NCBI GenBank assembly: GCA_033961575.1
Contig: CM066734.1
Coordinates: 84,590,501 to 84,654,500, forward strand
Length of the DNA: 64,000 nt
DNA from: Aselliscus stoliczkanus
Taxonomy: Eukaryota > Chordata > Mammalia > Chiroptera > Hipposideridae
Direction of reading: 5' to 3'
A model generated the notes under the pieces. That model was not told where the DNA came from. It made no database searches and was given only the letters and a program-made list of their open reading frames with translations. Within the stretch, counting starts at the first letter, position 1. Every line of letters begins with the position of its first letter. The position numbers and the translations under genes were made by a program. Positions 34,827 to 48,540 of the stretch are shown one piece after another.

Positions 34827-34842
34827 CTATATTTACACTTTT

Positions 34843-37325
34843 TAATACTTTCTACATTTCTAACAGAAATAGCAAGTATGTATCTTCCTATACGAAAGCA
34901 CTGTGGGTAGTAAGAGATTTACACAAAATCCTAGTTTAAACCAGACTAAAACACCTCCACAGTAAACAGTATGCCTACTTTAAAAATAAGGATATTATGA
35001 CCTACAGAAACCAATTAAACTTAACCAATGTAACAAAGTTTCTAGGTTACAGAGCCAGATTTTATCCAGTTCTAATTTACGTCAAAACCCAATACCTATC
35101 TTCATCATTGTAGTAAGTATTGAGACCACCCTGGCTAAACTACCAGATTTGATATTCATATACCTTAGTTGTATCCCTGCTTAGTCCAGTACAGAGACCT
35201 ATCTGCCTCCCATTTGCAAATAAAGGTTTTGGAACCACAGGTTCCATGTCTATTTCACAAAGACAACTGACAATCTAGATCACCATCAAGTCTCTGAGGC
35301 AAGAGCCCTCCAACATTAATAAATTCAGGGCTTTGAACACATATTTTTTAGAGTGCATCAAAAGGATCAAAAGCTAGTTAAATCAAATGTTCAAATAGGC
35401 AGATTTTTGATACCAAAATGTTGAATCCAAAATAGGAGGAAAAATACTTCTCCAAAACAGACTGAATTACCAGATGGAAGAAAGAGTTTAAGAACAAAGA
35501 GTGTCAAGTTCATAGCTTGAGGGAAGAATCTAGGCATTCAACAGGATGCACTACTTAGAACAGTTGGCACGCCAGCCAGGATGGAATACTTCACCCCCAC
35601 TCTCTGATGCTCTTCCACTTCTCATCTGCTCTATCACTTTCTTATTCCACCTCTAGTTTTCTTAGTTTAAAAGGCGAGAGGGCAAAACAGAGCCTTGCAA
35701 AAAATAAATGCTCAATCAGCTATCAGCTGCCTGGATTTAATGAAGACTGTGCTCATCGTTACCTTAATTTAAGAACTTATTTTAGAGAAGATCACATCTA
35801 CACTGACCATTTTTATTTAATAAATGAGAATTAAAAAAAAAAAGATACTGAAAGGTTGAAATTCTCCCAGAGTCACAAGAGAAGTAAAATGCCTACTCTA
35901 CACTAGATGTCTGCCTAGAGCCTTTGCTTTTTTTTATAAAAGACATGTCAACTTTTAGATCATTATCTTTTTCACAGAAAACATAGCTCACTGTGAATAT
36001 GTACATTAACAGGTTATACTGGCTGGGTATTTGGAAAACTGAACAGAAGACAATAAAAGAAAAAAGCTAACATATATTTTCTTCTGCCTTGAAGAGGGAA
36101 GAAGGATGCCTATGCTAAAAGAGGTCCTTAAAAATTCACAGCAAGTAATCTCATGAGGTTCAGTGACCTTGTTAAGAGGTGATTTGGAGCTAAAAACAAT
36201 TTACTAGAAGAGAATAAAGGAGAGTTACCTAACCAATCAGTAAATCAAAATTTTAATAGCTACTTTTAAGTGAGACACTTGCCCATTTCTGTTCCCCAGA
36301 CAATATACATAAATAATCAGTTAAATCATTCTGTAACCATCACCTTTGGTTCCACATTTACTGTGAGTGCACAAGGCTTGTATCAGGCACTGACTCTCAT
36401 TAACAATACCTTTCCCTACATATTTGTGTTTTTTTAAAATTTTCTTCTCCCTTACTTATATACCAAAGCATATCATTATAAGTCGGTTTCTATATGATGA
36501 CAAGCACAGAACTGAACAAACTTAGGATGGAGATTTTATATATATATATATCTATAGCTCTACTCTGCTAAAAGAGTTTAACAACTCAAATAAGCGCTAC
36601 CATCAGTAAGAATTCTGATAAAAGGTCTGTAAAAATTTTGGCCCTTTCCTTATCTATTTTCTTGGCCACATTCAAAATGGAGAAAAAATATAAATAACTG
36701 TCCAAATCTTATACACTTTGTTTATGAGTCCATAAATTTATCTAATATAGATATTAGAGCTAGAAAAGTTACACAGTTTCTCATTACTCAAAATGAAAAC
36801 TCTACGTTCACCTTATTAATAAGCTTACGCTTTATACATTATTATCTATAAATGTTTAGTAAGAATACAGATGACATTCACTTTTTGTTACAAAAAGTAA
36901 CCTTTTTTTACAAAAGGGAAAAAAGAGAAGGGAAATTATTGTCAAACTGTTTTAAAATCTTGTTTTTTAGAAATACAGTCAAGGCTACAACACATAATTC
37001 AATAATAACAACTCCAAAACAAATACCTAAAAAAAGAATCCAATCACACCTATTTGCTTCAGTTCAATTCTTAAGTACCTGCAGAAAAAAAAAAAAGGAA
37101 GAAAAATCTTTCTCATATCCACTAAGTATGCTTCCAACCAACATCTTGAAAATACTATAAAATGGGGAGGACTTTTTCTTGGAATATGTATTTCAGCATC
37201 ATAAGAAGGAAAAAAATGGAAGCATAAAGCAGACCTGCTAACAGCAAAGATTTCACAGGGAGACAAATTAGCACATTATTTCCTAGTCAATATAGCATTA
37301 TTTCTGTTCTACTTTGTCCCATCTA
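34843..37325. other. Unassigned AT-rich stretch
   Basis: About 2.5 kb of unique-looking sequence. An open frame of 102 codons at 36852-37160 has no recognised similarity. A short (TA)n lies near 36540. No splice-supported exon seen. Confidence 0.45.
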
Positions 37326-37329
37326 AGCA

Positions 37330-37420
37330 ATCTTATTCATCTACAAACATACTATGCACCTACTATGTGCCACTCATCATGCTAAGCACTAGGGACAAAA
37401 AATGACTATAATGGGAAAAC
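37330..37420 (-). mobile_element. L2 3'-end fossil
   Basis: 'tatgcacctactatgtgcca' and 'atgctaagcactagggacaa' are the reversed L2 3' terminus. Confidence 0.65.
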
Positions 37421-39985
37421 AGTTTTTCATTTCTCTTTTTTAATCTTTTGAAATGAATTATAACTTTGTGAAGAGAAATTCATTAGATTTCCCAAAGATC
37501 CAGTTGTATCTCCTACAAACAGGGCAAAAAAAAAAAAAAAGCGCACATTTAATCTTACAGAGGAAATTTTCAACACAGCATGAACTTATAAAATCTGGAA
37601 TGGTAGAGTGGTCATCAAAGCAGTAGCTTTTGCGTGGTTTTCTAGCCGTATTTTTGAACATAAAAAACAAAGTGTCCTTACTTTGAGTTTTATATCTTGC
37701 TGAAAGCAGCATTGTTCGTACAAGTATTCATTTTGGAAAGGTTTTACCAATGTAAAATAACTCCATCTTGTGGATTGTCATGACCATGGCATCAGATCTC
37801 CCCTTTCTTCAAGTTCATAAAGATAGGACTAGCATCAGCCTGCTTCCTTCACAATCTGTAGAATGCTTGTTTCCTGTCAGATAGTAATCCGTGAAAGCAA
37901 TCCTCGCATGGTGTCGTATATAAAAGTGCCTGCCACTCCCAGTATCATCCCTGCTACAACCATAATTCAGCTTAGCTGTTTCAGCCCACTGAGATCAACA
38001 GTGCCCAGTGTCAGAGGTAGTTGGTTGCTCTGTGGGTAATACACCAGCCTTATTCACTTTTAATTTCACTGAAATGTCTTGAGTGGGCAAATATTAAACA
38101 GTGAGGAAGTTTCTTTAAAATTGAGATATAGGGGAATGGGGGCCCAATGGCTCCCCCACTTTAAGTAGTCTTCTGTCCTTTGGCACACTCTTCTCTCATT
38201 AGGTTTCTGAAGATAATTATGATTCTATATACCTCAACTCAAATATACCTGAGAAATAGTCTATTGTTAACAATGAACACTCCTCCATACATCAGTAAAA
38301 ATCTTCTATTTTGATCACACATTTTGAAACCTCAAAACCTAAATTCTCCCCTCCCACCCATAACCATTACTTTGCACAGTAATAATTTCTAATATTCAGT
38401 ATTTTTTCCTGGTGTCATTCTAGTTCTCACCTTTGGTAGTTGTCAGAGCTTCGAATTCAAAGAACATTCTGCTTGTCTAAAGAGAAGTGATTAGATGTTA
38501 AATGCATGAACCAAACAAGTGAAGCTTTCTTCTCTATATAATCCAGAAATTTAAAATAAAGGCAGGCAAAGCTATTGGAAATGTTTTATCTTAAAGACAA
38601 ATGTAAATGTCTTTTATCCTATCACCTAAGACCATAGAAACCTCTACTCTGCAAACATTATATGGTTAGTATATGGATACTACCACAAAATCCAGAATAT
38701 GTATTGGACTATGAGCAAAAATGTAGAATAAACAGGGGCTCAGCATGCAGCAGTATTAGCACCTTATTTTCTAGTTTAATAGGTCACTCACTACTTCTGT
38801 TCGATAGAATGTACTTATAAACACACGCCTCCAACAAAATCTCAACTTTTCTTGTTATAGGCTAACGATCATCATCAGAAATTGATGAGCTAATCTTCAC
38901 ATTATCCAGACATTCATCTAAATAATTTGAAAAAAAAAATTAAACACATTACTAAATTCACATCATTAAAGATAAGCCATTATTTGTGCTTTGGGGACCT
39001 TTTTCAGGTAGTTCAATTATTTTTTAAAGAAAACCAAAAAACTACTAGATTTGCCTTTTCTGCCTGAGACTTTGAAAAGCTATGGTAATTTGAAAAATGC
39101 AGATATCAGCTGTGTGGCCCTTAGCAATCCAGCCTGTCTACTTGTACATGCAGATGCTTCTGTTAATTGTTGAGGCAAAACTAAAGGAGAGTAGTATTGT
39201 AACCAGTTTTTCTCCATAGTACGTGTAGTAAAATATGTCCTTTGTCTTACAGAGCTAGCCAGTATATGCAGCAGCTGCCAATATTTATAATTTGGCTCAA
39301 AAGTAAACACTCTGTTCCTGATTGCTGAGTCCATCCTGTTCTAACTACTCCCTATAACTTTTTATGAGCTTCACAGTGCCTCTGACAATTAAAATTGGAT
39401 TTCTTGGCTTCCTTCCGATAGTATCACTGATTGTGTTAGCTCTGCTCCTTAATTTTTTTAATGACATCACAGATCAAACCATCGTATATTGAGAGAAATA
39501 GATGTAATAAAAAGGGTTTTACTAAAAAGCCTGGGGGGGTGGGGGACACTTTGTTTTCAGAAGAAAAGTTACAGGTGTGAGATACAACTTTCAAAGGGAT
39601 ATAAGATGAAACTACAGTCTTGGTGCACATACTAGACTTGTCAGGGAATACTGACTTGTTCTAAATAAAAACAAGAAAAAGGGAACATTCTAACTCACCC
39701 TGGGATACTCTCATAAACAAACAAACAAAAAAGTATTATTAATATATGAGATGAATCTAGAACTAAAATGTTGGTCAAGAATGTAGAGTTCACACAAACT
39801 TTCTCATTAACTCCCTGGTATTTTCAGTAATAACAGAATTCTTAACTGCATTAATAGAAGGGCAGTTCAGTAGCACATTATCTGAATGATCACTCTTAAA
39901 ATCGTCCAGTTCCAAACCTTTGAACTAATTATACATAATTCTTACTTCTTTGACACTATTCATAAGCTAATACAACATTACCTAG
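37421..39985. other. Unassigned stretch with one hydrophobic mini-ORF
   Basis: No recognised mobile element. On the minus strand, 37877-37963 encodes 28 residues with a hydrophobic core (MVVAGMILGVAGTFIY). An in-frame stop lies just upstream, and there is no splice or expression evidence; it may be chance or a pseudogene scrap. Confidence 0.4.
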
Positions 39986-39989
39986 AGCA

Positions 39990-40170
39990 GGGTGTTCCAG
40001 AGAGTGGTCCACTTGCATCACAGTCATTGGGATATTTGATCAAATTGGAATCCCGAGCCCCACCAGACTGACCAAATCCAAATCTCTGCAAGGTCACCCA
40101 GACATCTGTATTTTTAACAATCACCCCAGGTGAGATTCATGCCAAATGAAGTCTGAGAGCCCTAGATCTG
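39990..40170 (+). mobile_element. MER5A-like hAT MITE
   Basis: The order 'gagtggtccacttgcatcac', 'tgatcaaattggaatcccga', 'ctgtatttttaacaatcacc', 'ccaggtgagattcatgccaa' follows MER5A, a short non-autonomous Charlie derivative. Ends are decayed. Confidence 0.75.
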
Positions 40171-40174
40171 GAAC

Positions 40175-42685
40175 CTAAAGTTCTGTAAAAATGACTTCAG
40201 AATGTATTTTTTTATTCTTTTGTCTATAATGTGTAAACTACAAGGAGAAATTTCTTCCTATTATAAAGTATAATGAGAATCTATCTAAAACAACCTATTC
40301 ACAACTGTGACAAGCTGTAGATTTTTGTTGACAGTATTGTACATGTTTTTAATTATTGTTAATCAAGTTCTCGATCAGAAGCCAAACTGTACACCAGAAT
40401 AAAAAGCTTATTTCAGCAGGAGAGTCTCTTCCTACTGATAGATATGAATATTCATGTAAGTCAATGTAAATTCTACTCCAAACAGGGATGTGGAAACACA
40501 TTTCTTTGCCTAAAACAATAAATAGCCTTCGTTAACAACCAAATAATGAATTTCCACATGAAGTTTACCTCAGTACTTGTCATATATTACACTCAATGAT
40601 CATTTATCTTTGGGGGTCTCTTATTTATTCTTTTTAAGTTTTTCTTTGAGGGAATAAAAGCAGCCTGTAGTGTGTCACTCAATAGGTCAACCACAGAGTA
40701 ATGAAGAGAGGGCAAAAGTGGCAGAAAACAACCAAAGGCAGTGTATAAAATATGTATATGTGGGTGTGTACATCTACATATGTTGAATGTATATAAATAT
40801 AGACTTAGTTCCTGAGACCACTCAATCACAGTTGTTTGTTTTTTGTTTTCTTTTACTTTTTAAAAAGTAATACAAAGCCCCATCACTGTCGAAGCCAAGC
40901 CTCTTTTGTTTGTCCAATGTCTCTGTTCTCTTCTTGTGGTAACCACATCTCATGTTTCTTTTGGAAAGCAACACTTCCACAGTCCAAATGGCTCTGGTAG
41001 ACCATCAATTATCATGCCATCTTTCAAAGGTAACCCAGTCCAAGATGACCTCATTGGAATCTCATGCCTGGTCATTTGAATCTAGCAAAAGGCCATACAC
41101 AATGGTGATGGTTGTAACCTGACCACTCTAATCTCCCAGAAAATGAATTTTGACAGATTTTTTGCTGTCCTGGTTCCTGCCCTCTTGAAGCTTGGCTGTC
41201 TAGTTTTTCCTTCAATTTCTGTGAGTTGCCTAATATACTTCCAGTATATTCCATTTTTCTTCATGTTAGCCAATACTATTTCTTTTGACAACAGCTAAAA
41301 AATTCAACTGATAAGCATGGGATATGCTAAGAACACATCTTGTTTTGGTCCACTATTTGTAGGGCACTGCTTCTCAATGAACCTGTAAACCATTGCAAAT
41401 ATCCCACTTCCTCCATGAAATCCTTTCAGATTGATGGAAAATCAAAAGCCATGCTTGATTTGTCCTGCTAGCCTAATATGAAACTCTCCGTAGGCACTTG
41501 GTCTGTTTTCGACCTAAGGATTTGATCTCTCTTGTTATTCATGCCCAATAGAGTTAAGTGCACTCAGTCTCTTCTGACTTGCATGTTAAGTCCTTTATTG
41601 ACCAACTATGTAGGTAATATAAATAAACCCCCATGCATTTACGCTGATTTTTTAAAAGTCATATAAGAGTATGCTGCTAGTCACATCAAGAATGTTATTT
41701 TTAGCTTAGAGTATATAAAAATAAACACAATGTCATGAAAATACATCATTCACCATGCATAATAATATGCCCAATTCCAAAAGTATATCTATGACGTGCA
41801 ATAAACAAACCTAAGTACATTATAAAATATGTGTAAGTCTATAAAATCAAATATGAAAGTCTCCCTATATGGACATAGTTGCACTCTTACACTCACCATC
41901 CAAATTTCTCTTCTACTATCTTCTACTACTACTAAGAATCTGGGGTGTTAGTTTCTAGTCTATACCTCAGCAATGACTCATGTATAGTAATAGTTCTGAA
42001 GAAGTCTATAACCAGAATGAATGGGGGTGTTAAAATAGATAAGTGGTGAAAATCTGCTACCAGTAACTGGTGGACTGAAAAACTGAGGTTATTTAAATTC
42101 TACTTTTCTAACATAAATTTCAAAGAAACTAAAGAAAACACTGAGTATGGTCATCTTTAATGTGAGGAAGAAGAGTCAAAAAGGTTTTAAATGATTTTTT
42201 GATCTGAGAAAAAGAAGAATTAGGGGAAATATTTTATATTTTAAGAGACACTTTGAAATGTCATCTAGCTGATTCAACCATGAACAAACATAATTTCATG
42301 TTACCAATATCTGAGTCACAATCACTTAGTAGATTCTATAAGAATTTCTTCCTAGGAATACTATTTTGGCATAATCTGAGTTAACAAGGACACTTAAAAA
42401 AAAGTACTATGTAATTATTTTACCCATTTAAATTTGACCCTAAATTTTAAATCCTTTGGTTGCTATAAACTTTCTACTCTTTGGTTTAGTTTGCTTGGCT
42501 TAGCTACTTCTGTCTCTTCCTCTATCTCCTACCCTTCTTGTTCCTACACGTTTTCCTCTGCATTTGAGGGGGTAGGGAGTACTTGTGACATCTCTGTACC
42601 TTCAGCTCAACTTTGCTGTGAACTTAAAATTGCACAAATAAATAAATAAATAGCGTTTTAAAAATAGGTATTCTCCAAAGCTCTA
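40175..42685. other. Unassigned stretch
   Basis: The part at about 40850-41300 resembles an old interspersed repeat (minus-strand 'gaaattgaaggaaaaactag'), but I cannot name it. No exon is supported. Confidence 0.4.
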
Positions 42686-42689
42686 TACT

Positions 42690-43250
42690 TTACCTCTTTT
42701 ATCTGGGCATCCTCAACTCTAGCCATTGTCCCAGTTTCAGTTACTTCCTTTATACCCATAGCTTCCGAATTCCTCTCCCTGGCCATGTATTCTCTCCAGA
42801 ATTCCTACAACTCTCAGCTGTCTGTTAAATGTTTCTATCTGCACATCCTGTTGGTAGTTCATGTCTAATGTGTCTTAAAGAGAATTTATCAAATGTTTTT
42901 CTTCTATTTTCCATATTTCCTAGTTATCCCAAAACTTTCAGCTCAATTCAGCTAATCTTTGATCCCCCTACACACACTCTCTTCTTCCCTCTCCATTCAC
43001 ACCAACTGCCAAGTTGTAGGGATTCCACTCAATGTTACGCAATCTTTCCCGTTTTACTATGCCCACAATTACATCTCCAGTTCCTAATTGTTCTATTATT
43101 TTATTATATTACATTGCATTATATTACTGTATTGCAATTGCAGAAGCCTCCAAATTGCTCCACCACTTCCCCTCCACTTCTGTTTCACTCCCTATCATGT
43201 AACCTATTTACTTAACCTTCTTGAGTATAATTCCGATTAGGACATCTTGT
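42690..43250 (+). mobile_element. L2 LINE fossil (sense)
   Basis: Sense L2 text of the ORF2-proximal 3' region: 'cagctgtctgttaaatgttt', 'catgtctaatgtgtcttaaa', 'gcctccaaattgctccacca'. Frames are broken. Confidence 0.65.
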
Positions 43251-43520
43251 TTATTACATCGCCACTATGAAGCTCTTTATGTGTTCTATGATAAAGACAA
43301 CTAAAGTTTTCACTGTCCTCCTTCCTTCCCCATAGTTGCCATGTCCATTTTTACTTCTATATTTTCCTCCATATGGACTGACATACCCTCTTTTTCCAAT
43401 CTCCGTATGCTTAAATAAGAAATATTCTTTAAGACTCTCCTCTCTGAAGTCTTCTGAGCCCTAGGATGGGAGCACTCATTCTTCCTCTGAATATCTGCTC
43501 TTCCCTTACACCTGCCTGCC

Positions 43521-43612
43521 CTCCATCCCTCCATCCTCCCCCTCCTCCTCCTCCTTCTTCCTTTCTTTCGCTTCCTCTCTCTCTCTCTTTCTCTCATTCT
43601 CTTCCTCTCATT
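43521..43612 (+). repeat. Pyrimidine-rich (CT) tract
   Basis: Nearly pure C/T of about 90 bases with CTC and TCTC units. It gives rise to low-complexity open frames on both strands that are not genes. Confidence 0.9.
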
Positions 43613-44425
43613 TTCACAGATATAGCAGTTACTTCTATAACCCCTATGTTATCAGACCTTACCCTCCATGGGCACAGATGGGTCTAATTTAAATGTCACC
43701 AACTCTTGAACCTACTGAGATGGGGCTCCTAGGCCCATACAAGTCACAAGTATTTCTAAGAGACTCCAAGGCATGTGTTCCATATACTTGTGAACAAGCC
43801 TTCTCTCATCCACTATACTTTTTATTTAGATGCCCTCCTATATTTACATGGTACTCAGATGTAAATCCGTTGAGAGCTAGAGCAACAGAAAAATACAAAG
43901 AATAATTATCCCATGGTCAGAACTGCTCTGTTGCTCAATGCCTAAAACCAAGTCGAGCTCAGAATAGCTGGATTCTTCTTCCCAGGGTAAGCTATCTCTC
44001 AGGAAACTCATCAGATTTTCATGCAATGGGCTTCCCCTGAGTTTATCCAGCCAGTCTTTCTACTATGTCCTACATTTATATATACTTCTTCCCTGACTCA
44101 AACTGTAGTTACTGTTCCTTATGGTACTGTAAACTCCCAAACATCCATGTTTAAATAATCTATATCCTCAACAAAACATTTAACAGTTTCTTACACACAG
44201 TCCTTAATGGTAAAAATAAAATAAAATAAACAAATAGTCAAAACTAATGATTATTTGACATTTCAAAATTAATCCAAATATTTATAATCTTTATGTCTGA
44301 TAATCCAGGCTCTAATTATTTAGGTCGAGTTCTATGCTGTGATCCACCTTTCTTCTCTATTTTCCAATACTCACACTCCCTTAAAAAAGCAAGTGTCTTT
44401 TGAAATCAATTTCAAGAAGAACTTG
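43613..44425. other. Unassigned stretch
   Basis: No supported gene; possibly further decayed L2 in the first 200 bases. Confidence 0.4.
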
Positions 44426-44429
44426 GCAC

Positions 44430-44530
44430 CTAGTTCACAGGATTGTTAGTGGGATTAACTAACATAATACACATAAAGTACTTAGTAGAGTCTCTGGCAT
44501 GTAATCAGTACTTGACAAATGTTAGTTTAT
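44430..44530 (+). mobile_element. MIR SINE 3'-end fossil
   Basis: 'acaggattgttagtgggatt', 'aaagtacttagtagagtctc' and 'tggcatgtaatcagtacttg' fit the 3' half of MIR. Confidence 0.65.
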
Positions 44531-46875
44531 ATCATTCTCATTGTGGAAGCTAGATTTACCTATAATTATTCCAAAACATACTCGACAAAGAAATAGCCTC
44601 AAAAGTGACTATTTCTTAAATTATACGAAAACGTATCCCAAATACTGCACATTGCCAACAGTTTATGTTAAATTCTTTGTTAATAATCTCTATTCAAATT
44701 GAAGTTATTCATAGCTTCTTATTATCTACCACCATTACTATAATAGAGCACTTACCAGAGAAATCAAGCCTTAGTAATCCCACACAAATGAATGCTTTCA
44801 GTGAGCAAACAAAATGGTTTCAACAAGTTTCCAGGTTAGCTGCAGCACTGCCCTACCTAGATCTCTGAAACAAAGTCAGAATGTCTCGATTTTTCTTTGA
44901 GATAGTCCTAAAACTTCCTACTAAAACACAAAGTTTTAAATGACCCCTTAACCAAACAGGGAAGGAAAACTCAAGAATTTTAAGTAAAAACATGGGAGAC
45001 CTCTATAGAAAAGAAGCTTAAGCGAGATGGCAGGTTAAATTGCTGGAACCAATACAATAAAAGACCCCATGGGAGGGACATTTCACAATCAAAGAGGAAA
45101 TGGTATATCCTTTCTCCTACACACAAATCCATAATTGAAAAAAAAGACTGAAAACCTTTCCTCCCACCACTGACCTTCTGAGTAGGTGTGGTGGGCCAAA
45201 CTCCATCTTCAGTATTCACTACAGATTCTGATCTTTTTAACACCTGGTCCAGTTTGCAAAGTCTTAAATTATAAAACTTAACCCAGTTAGTTTCTCTCCA
45301 TTCAACTTACAAACATTTTGCTTCCATGAAATGTCCTCTCTCAGAACAGAGTCAGCAGCACCTCCTACATTTTCCTGGTTATAATGCTCATGGGATGATA
45401 GAACCCTGGAATGTTGAAGATACTTGCACAGAACATTTAAGGTCAGTTGAGATTCAGAGGCCAGAAACAGAAAGAGAGTCAAAATCACCTACAAAGTCTA
45501 TTATTTGTATTAGGCACTGTGGTAAGGAAAGAGTGATCCTCTGAAATTAGGCCATTCTAATTTTAGAATACATGATGATTACATTTATCAAATTGAACTT
45601 TTAAGTCTCCCCCACACAGATTCTATTCTATTCAATCACTACACCTTGCATAACAGCTTTCTTGGAAACTGGTATAGAAATGAATCATAACCAACAAAAA
45701 AAGAACAGTCTTCATTTCTGACAATGTTAAAAATGTTAAGACATTTTTAAAAGGTTAAAACCATTATAAAAGTTTAAACATTAACTTCAAAGTTAAAAAA
45801 AAAAAGGAAGAGAGAACTATCTAAGGCTAAGCAAGTACCAAAGTGAGCTAGTTCCCTAGCACCAGCAATTGTTTAGCAGAATTGTTTTGAGTTTTAAAAA
45901 TGTAAAATCCCAACCATAACCCCATCAGGTAGAAAATAATATATTCTTACTTTATTGTCAATCAGGGCTGTTCTATCAAAATGAATGGGAGAGGGTAAAA
46001 ATTTATTAATCTAATTTTTAACTTCATAGGAAAGTGTCTTGGATATTATCCAGTAATCTTTCATATAACAAAGAGTGAACACTTGACTATTCTAAAAGCT
46101 GAATAAGAAAATGAAAATGTACATAGAATGTATACTCAATCTACACTTGATGCATGCATTAAAAGAAGAAAAAACATTGTTTCCAATGAATTTTGAGGGA
46201 ATTTTTTATGACTTCATGAAGGTAATACAGACCCAAGGTAATCTCTTTTCCTGAAAAACAGTTTCTAGAGTTCTTACTTTTTTACACTATTAACATATTT
46301 TTTAAAAAGCCAGAGGATAGTGTTGTCCTATATATTTTACAAACATTTTGTTTTTCAGTATTGTGAAAACAAATTAAACCAAACAGTAAAGTAGTATGCA
46401 AATGTCTCTTCTTAAATTAAAATAAAATATATAAGAAAACTTAATATCCACCTTGTATAAGGAAACATCTGAAGAAATTCTATATCAAACTTTATTTTAT
46501 ACCATATATTTTAATTAGGTTTAAATATGAAGAATCTATATTGAATACTTTAAAAGTTCTTTTAAATAATTGCATGACTCATCCCTATTATTTGTTAGTT
46601 AAAAATTTAGTGAAAATATCAATACGCAGCCCACTCAAAAGTGACACTTTTTGACACTGAATTATTTCCATGCATAATATGAACAATATATTTAATATAT
46701 AACCTGATTATAATTACACTATATTAAAAGACAAAAATAACATGAAAATGTGACTTGAAAATGCAAAGATTGTCTATCAAGTACAATTTATTGATCAAGG
46801 TTTGATTTATATAAGTACGGTCTACAATTGTTATAATTTGAGTTTAGCCCTACTGGGAAAAAAAAAATAATTTGC
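44531..46875. other. Unassigned AT-rich stretch
   Basis: No recognised repeat or exon in about 2.3 kb. Confidence 0.45.
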
Positions 46876-46879
46876 CTGT

Positions 46880-47129
46880 AAACTAAAAAGAGGGGGGAAA
46901 GATGAAGGGTAATAAGTGGTCCAAATTTCCAGGTATGAAATAAATAGGTTATGAGGATGTAATGCACAGCATAGGGAATATAGTCAATAATATTGTAATA
47001 GTATGGTACAGTGTCAGATGGTTGCTGTACTTATCATGGCGATCACTTCTTTAGGCATATAAATGTTGAACAACTATGGTGTACACCTGAACCTGATATA
47101 ATGTTGTATGTTAGCTATATGTGTATGTG

Positions 47130-47172
<43 letters not shown>

Positions 47173-47179
47173 GTGTGTA

Positions 47180-47195
<16 letters not shown>
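46880..47195 (+). mobile_element. LINE-1 3'-UTR fragment ending in microsatellite
   Basis: 'gcatagggaatatagtcaat', 'gtgtcagatggttgctgtac', 'tggtgtacacctgaacctga' then 'aatgttgtatgttagctata'. From 47116 the UTR gives way to (TG)n/(TA)n. Confidence 0.75.
47116..47195 (+). repeat. (TG)n/(TA)n microsatellite
   Basis: Alternating TG and TA blocks fill 80 bases, directly against the T run of the next SINE. Confidence 0.95.
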
Positions 47196-47228
<33 letters not shown>

Positions 47229-47320
47229 GGCAGTGTTACTGGCCCTCATATGTGGGACCGAACGGGGGGCCGCTGGCTTCCTAAGCCAGCGCTTAACCAC
47301 CGTGCCACTCAGCTGGCCCT
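47196..47320 (-). mobile_element. Short tRNA-derived SINE
   Basis: Minus-strand short form: T31 (tail), 'agggcagtgttactggccct', 'gcgcttaaccaccgtgccac', 'agctggccct'. Insertion is at the edge of the microsatellite, so the TSD cannot be separated from TA repeats. A seven-G run ('gaacggggggccg') is unusual in the B-box region. Confidence 0.92.
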
Positions 47321-47924
47321 ATAGTTTTTAATAAAAATCTTTAAACAGAGAAAAAATTAATTTGTCTCTAAAGATTTAATGTATCTTAGCTTCTACTGTC
47401 AGGAAACTAGAGCCGTGTAAGCTAATGTATTTCCTTTTAAGCTTTAACTTGCAATAAGTTTAGAGCAACCTTTATTTTCCAAGAGGTTAATCTTGTTCAG
47501 TTCATATACTTGAAAAGGTACCTTTTAGCTTCCTTCCCATGGCCTTTGTTGGATCGTTCCTTAAATGACTTAGCTGGCACTGTCCTAACATGAGATCTCC
47601 TCAAGACCTCTCAAAAGTAATTAAAAGGGAGAGAATTTCAACAAAAGGAGGAAAAGAGGAAGGATGGGGAGGAATGAGGACAGGTAGAAAGAAGGCAGGG
47701 AGGTCTGCAGGCTCCTACACACACCTGATCCTCAGAACTGTCAGCGATCTGCTTCTCTGCTGTGAAAGCACAAGACTCATTCTCAATACGTACACATTGA
47801 CAATGTCCAGGATTTTTAAAGTTGAGGCAATGACAATGCTGTATGAGTTATACACTAAAAAACTGAGCCTATCTAAATAGGATAATAATAATAATAAACT
47901 TTCTTGAATATATTACATCCCAGG

Positions 47925-48115
47925 ACCTGTACTAAGTGCTTCCATGGATTATTTATGGCTCACATTAACCCATGAAACGGGTTTTATTATTATTAACTTA
48001 TCATTTATTACTGCCATTTTAATAATAAAGAAATGAGACTTAGAATGGTTTTCTGCCCTAGTATGTAATGAAGCTAGGATTCATACGATAACTCCAAAGT
48101 CTATCCTTAACCAGT
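47925..48115 (-). mobile_element. MIR SINE fossil
   Basis: Reverse MIR: 'ctgtactaagtgcttccatg', 'aaagaaatgagacttagaat', 'ctaggattcatacgataact'. A short (AAT)n run lies just upstream at 47882-47896. Confidence 0.65.
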
Positions 48116-48419
48116 ATGTGTGTGGGTGGTCAGATATATATTTTCTAAAGGACATACCTGGCTTATGAGAACTTACACTTCATGAGAAGTAGGCATAGGG
48201 CACCCAGCTCACATAAAATACTAAAATGAATAATAATGTGATATTGTCCAACGAAGTGTTTGAGAAAGCTGAGGAGAAGGAAAAAACCAGACGTGGACAG
48301 AATAGGAAGCTGCCCTAACACCTCTCATATGTACTCTGGATTCAGAACTAGGTGCCAGACAGGAAAAATACTGGACACAATGGTTGTGAAATGAGGGGTC
48401 CAGTTCTTTCACTGCTGCT

Positions 48420-48540
48420 ACACTAGAAATGTGTGCCATTGATTTTTTCATTCAACTTCTCTGGGCAATAGCTGCCTCATCTATAAAACAATGGGAATGA
48501 TTCTACAATACTGAGGACCATACAGTTCTATGACCAGAAC
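48420..48540 (+). mobile_element. MIR SINE core fossil
   Basis: 'caacttctctgggcaatagc' followed by 'tgcctcatctataaaacaat' fits the MIR core. Short. Confidence 0.55.

Noticed and set aside
37910..37930. TATA-box-like 'tatataaaag' on the + strand
   Set aside because: No downstream first exon or initiator context; AT-rich sequence makes chance matches common.
43310..43687. Arg/Glu-rich and Pro/Ser-rich open frames
   Set aside because: Caused by the pyrimidine tract; low complexity on both strands.
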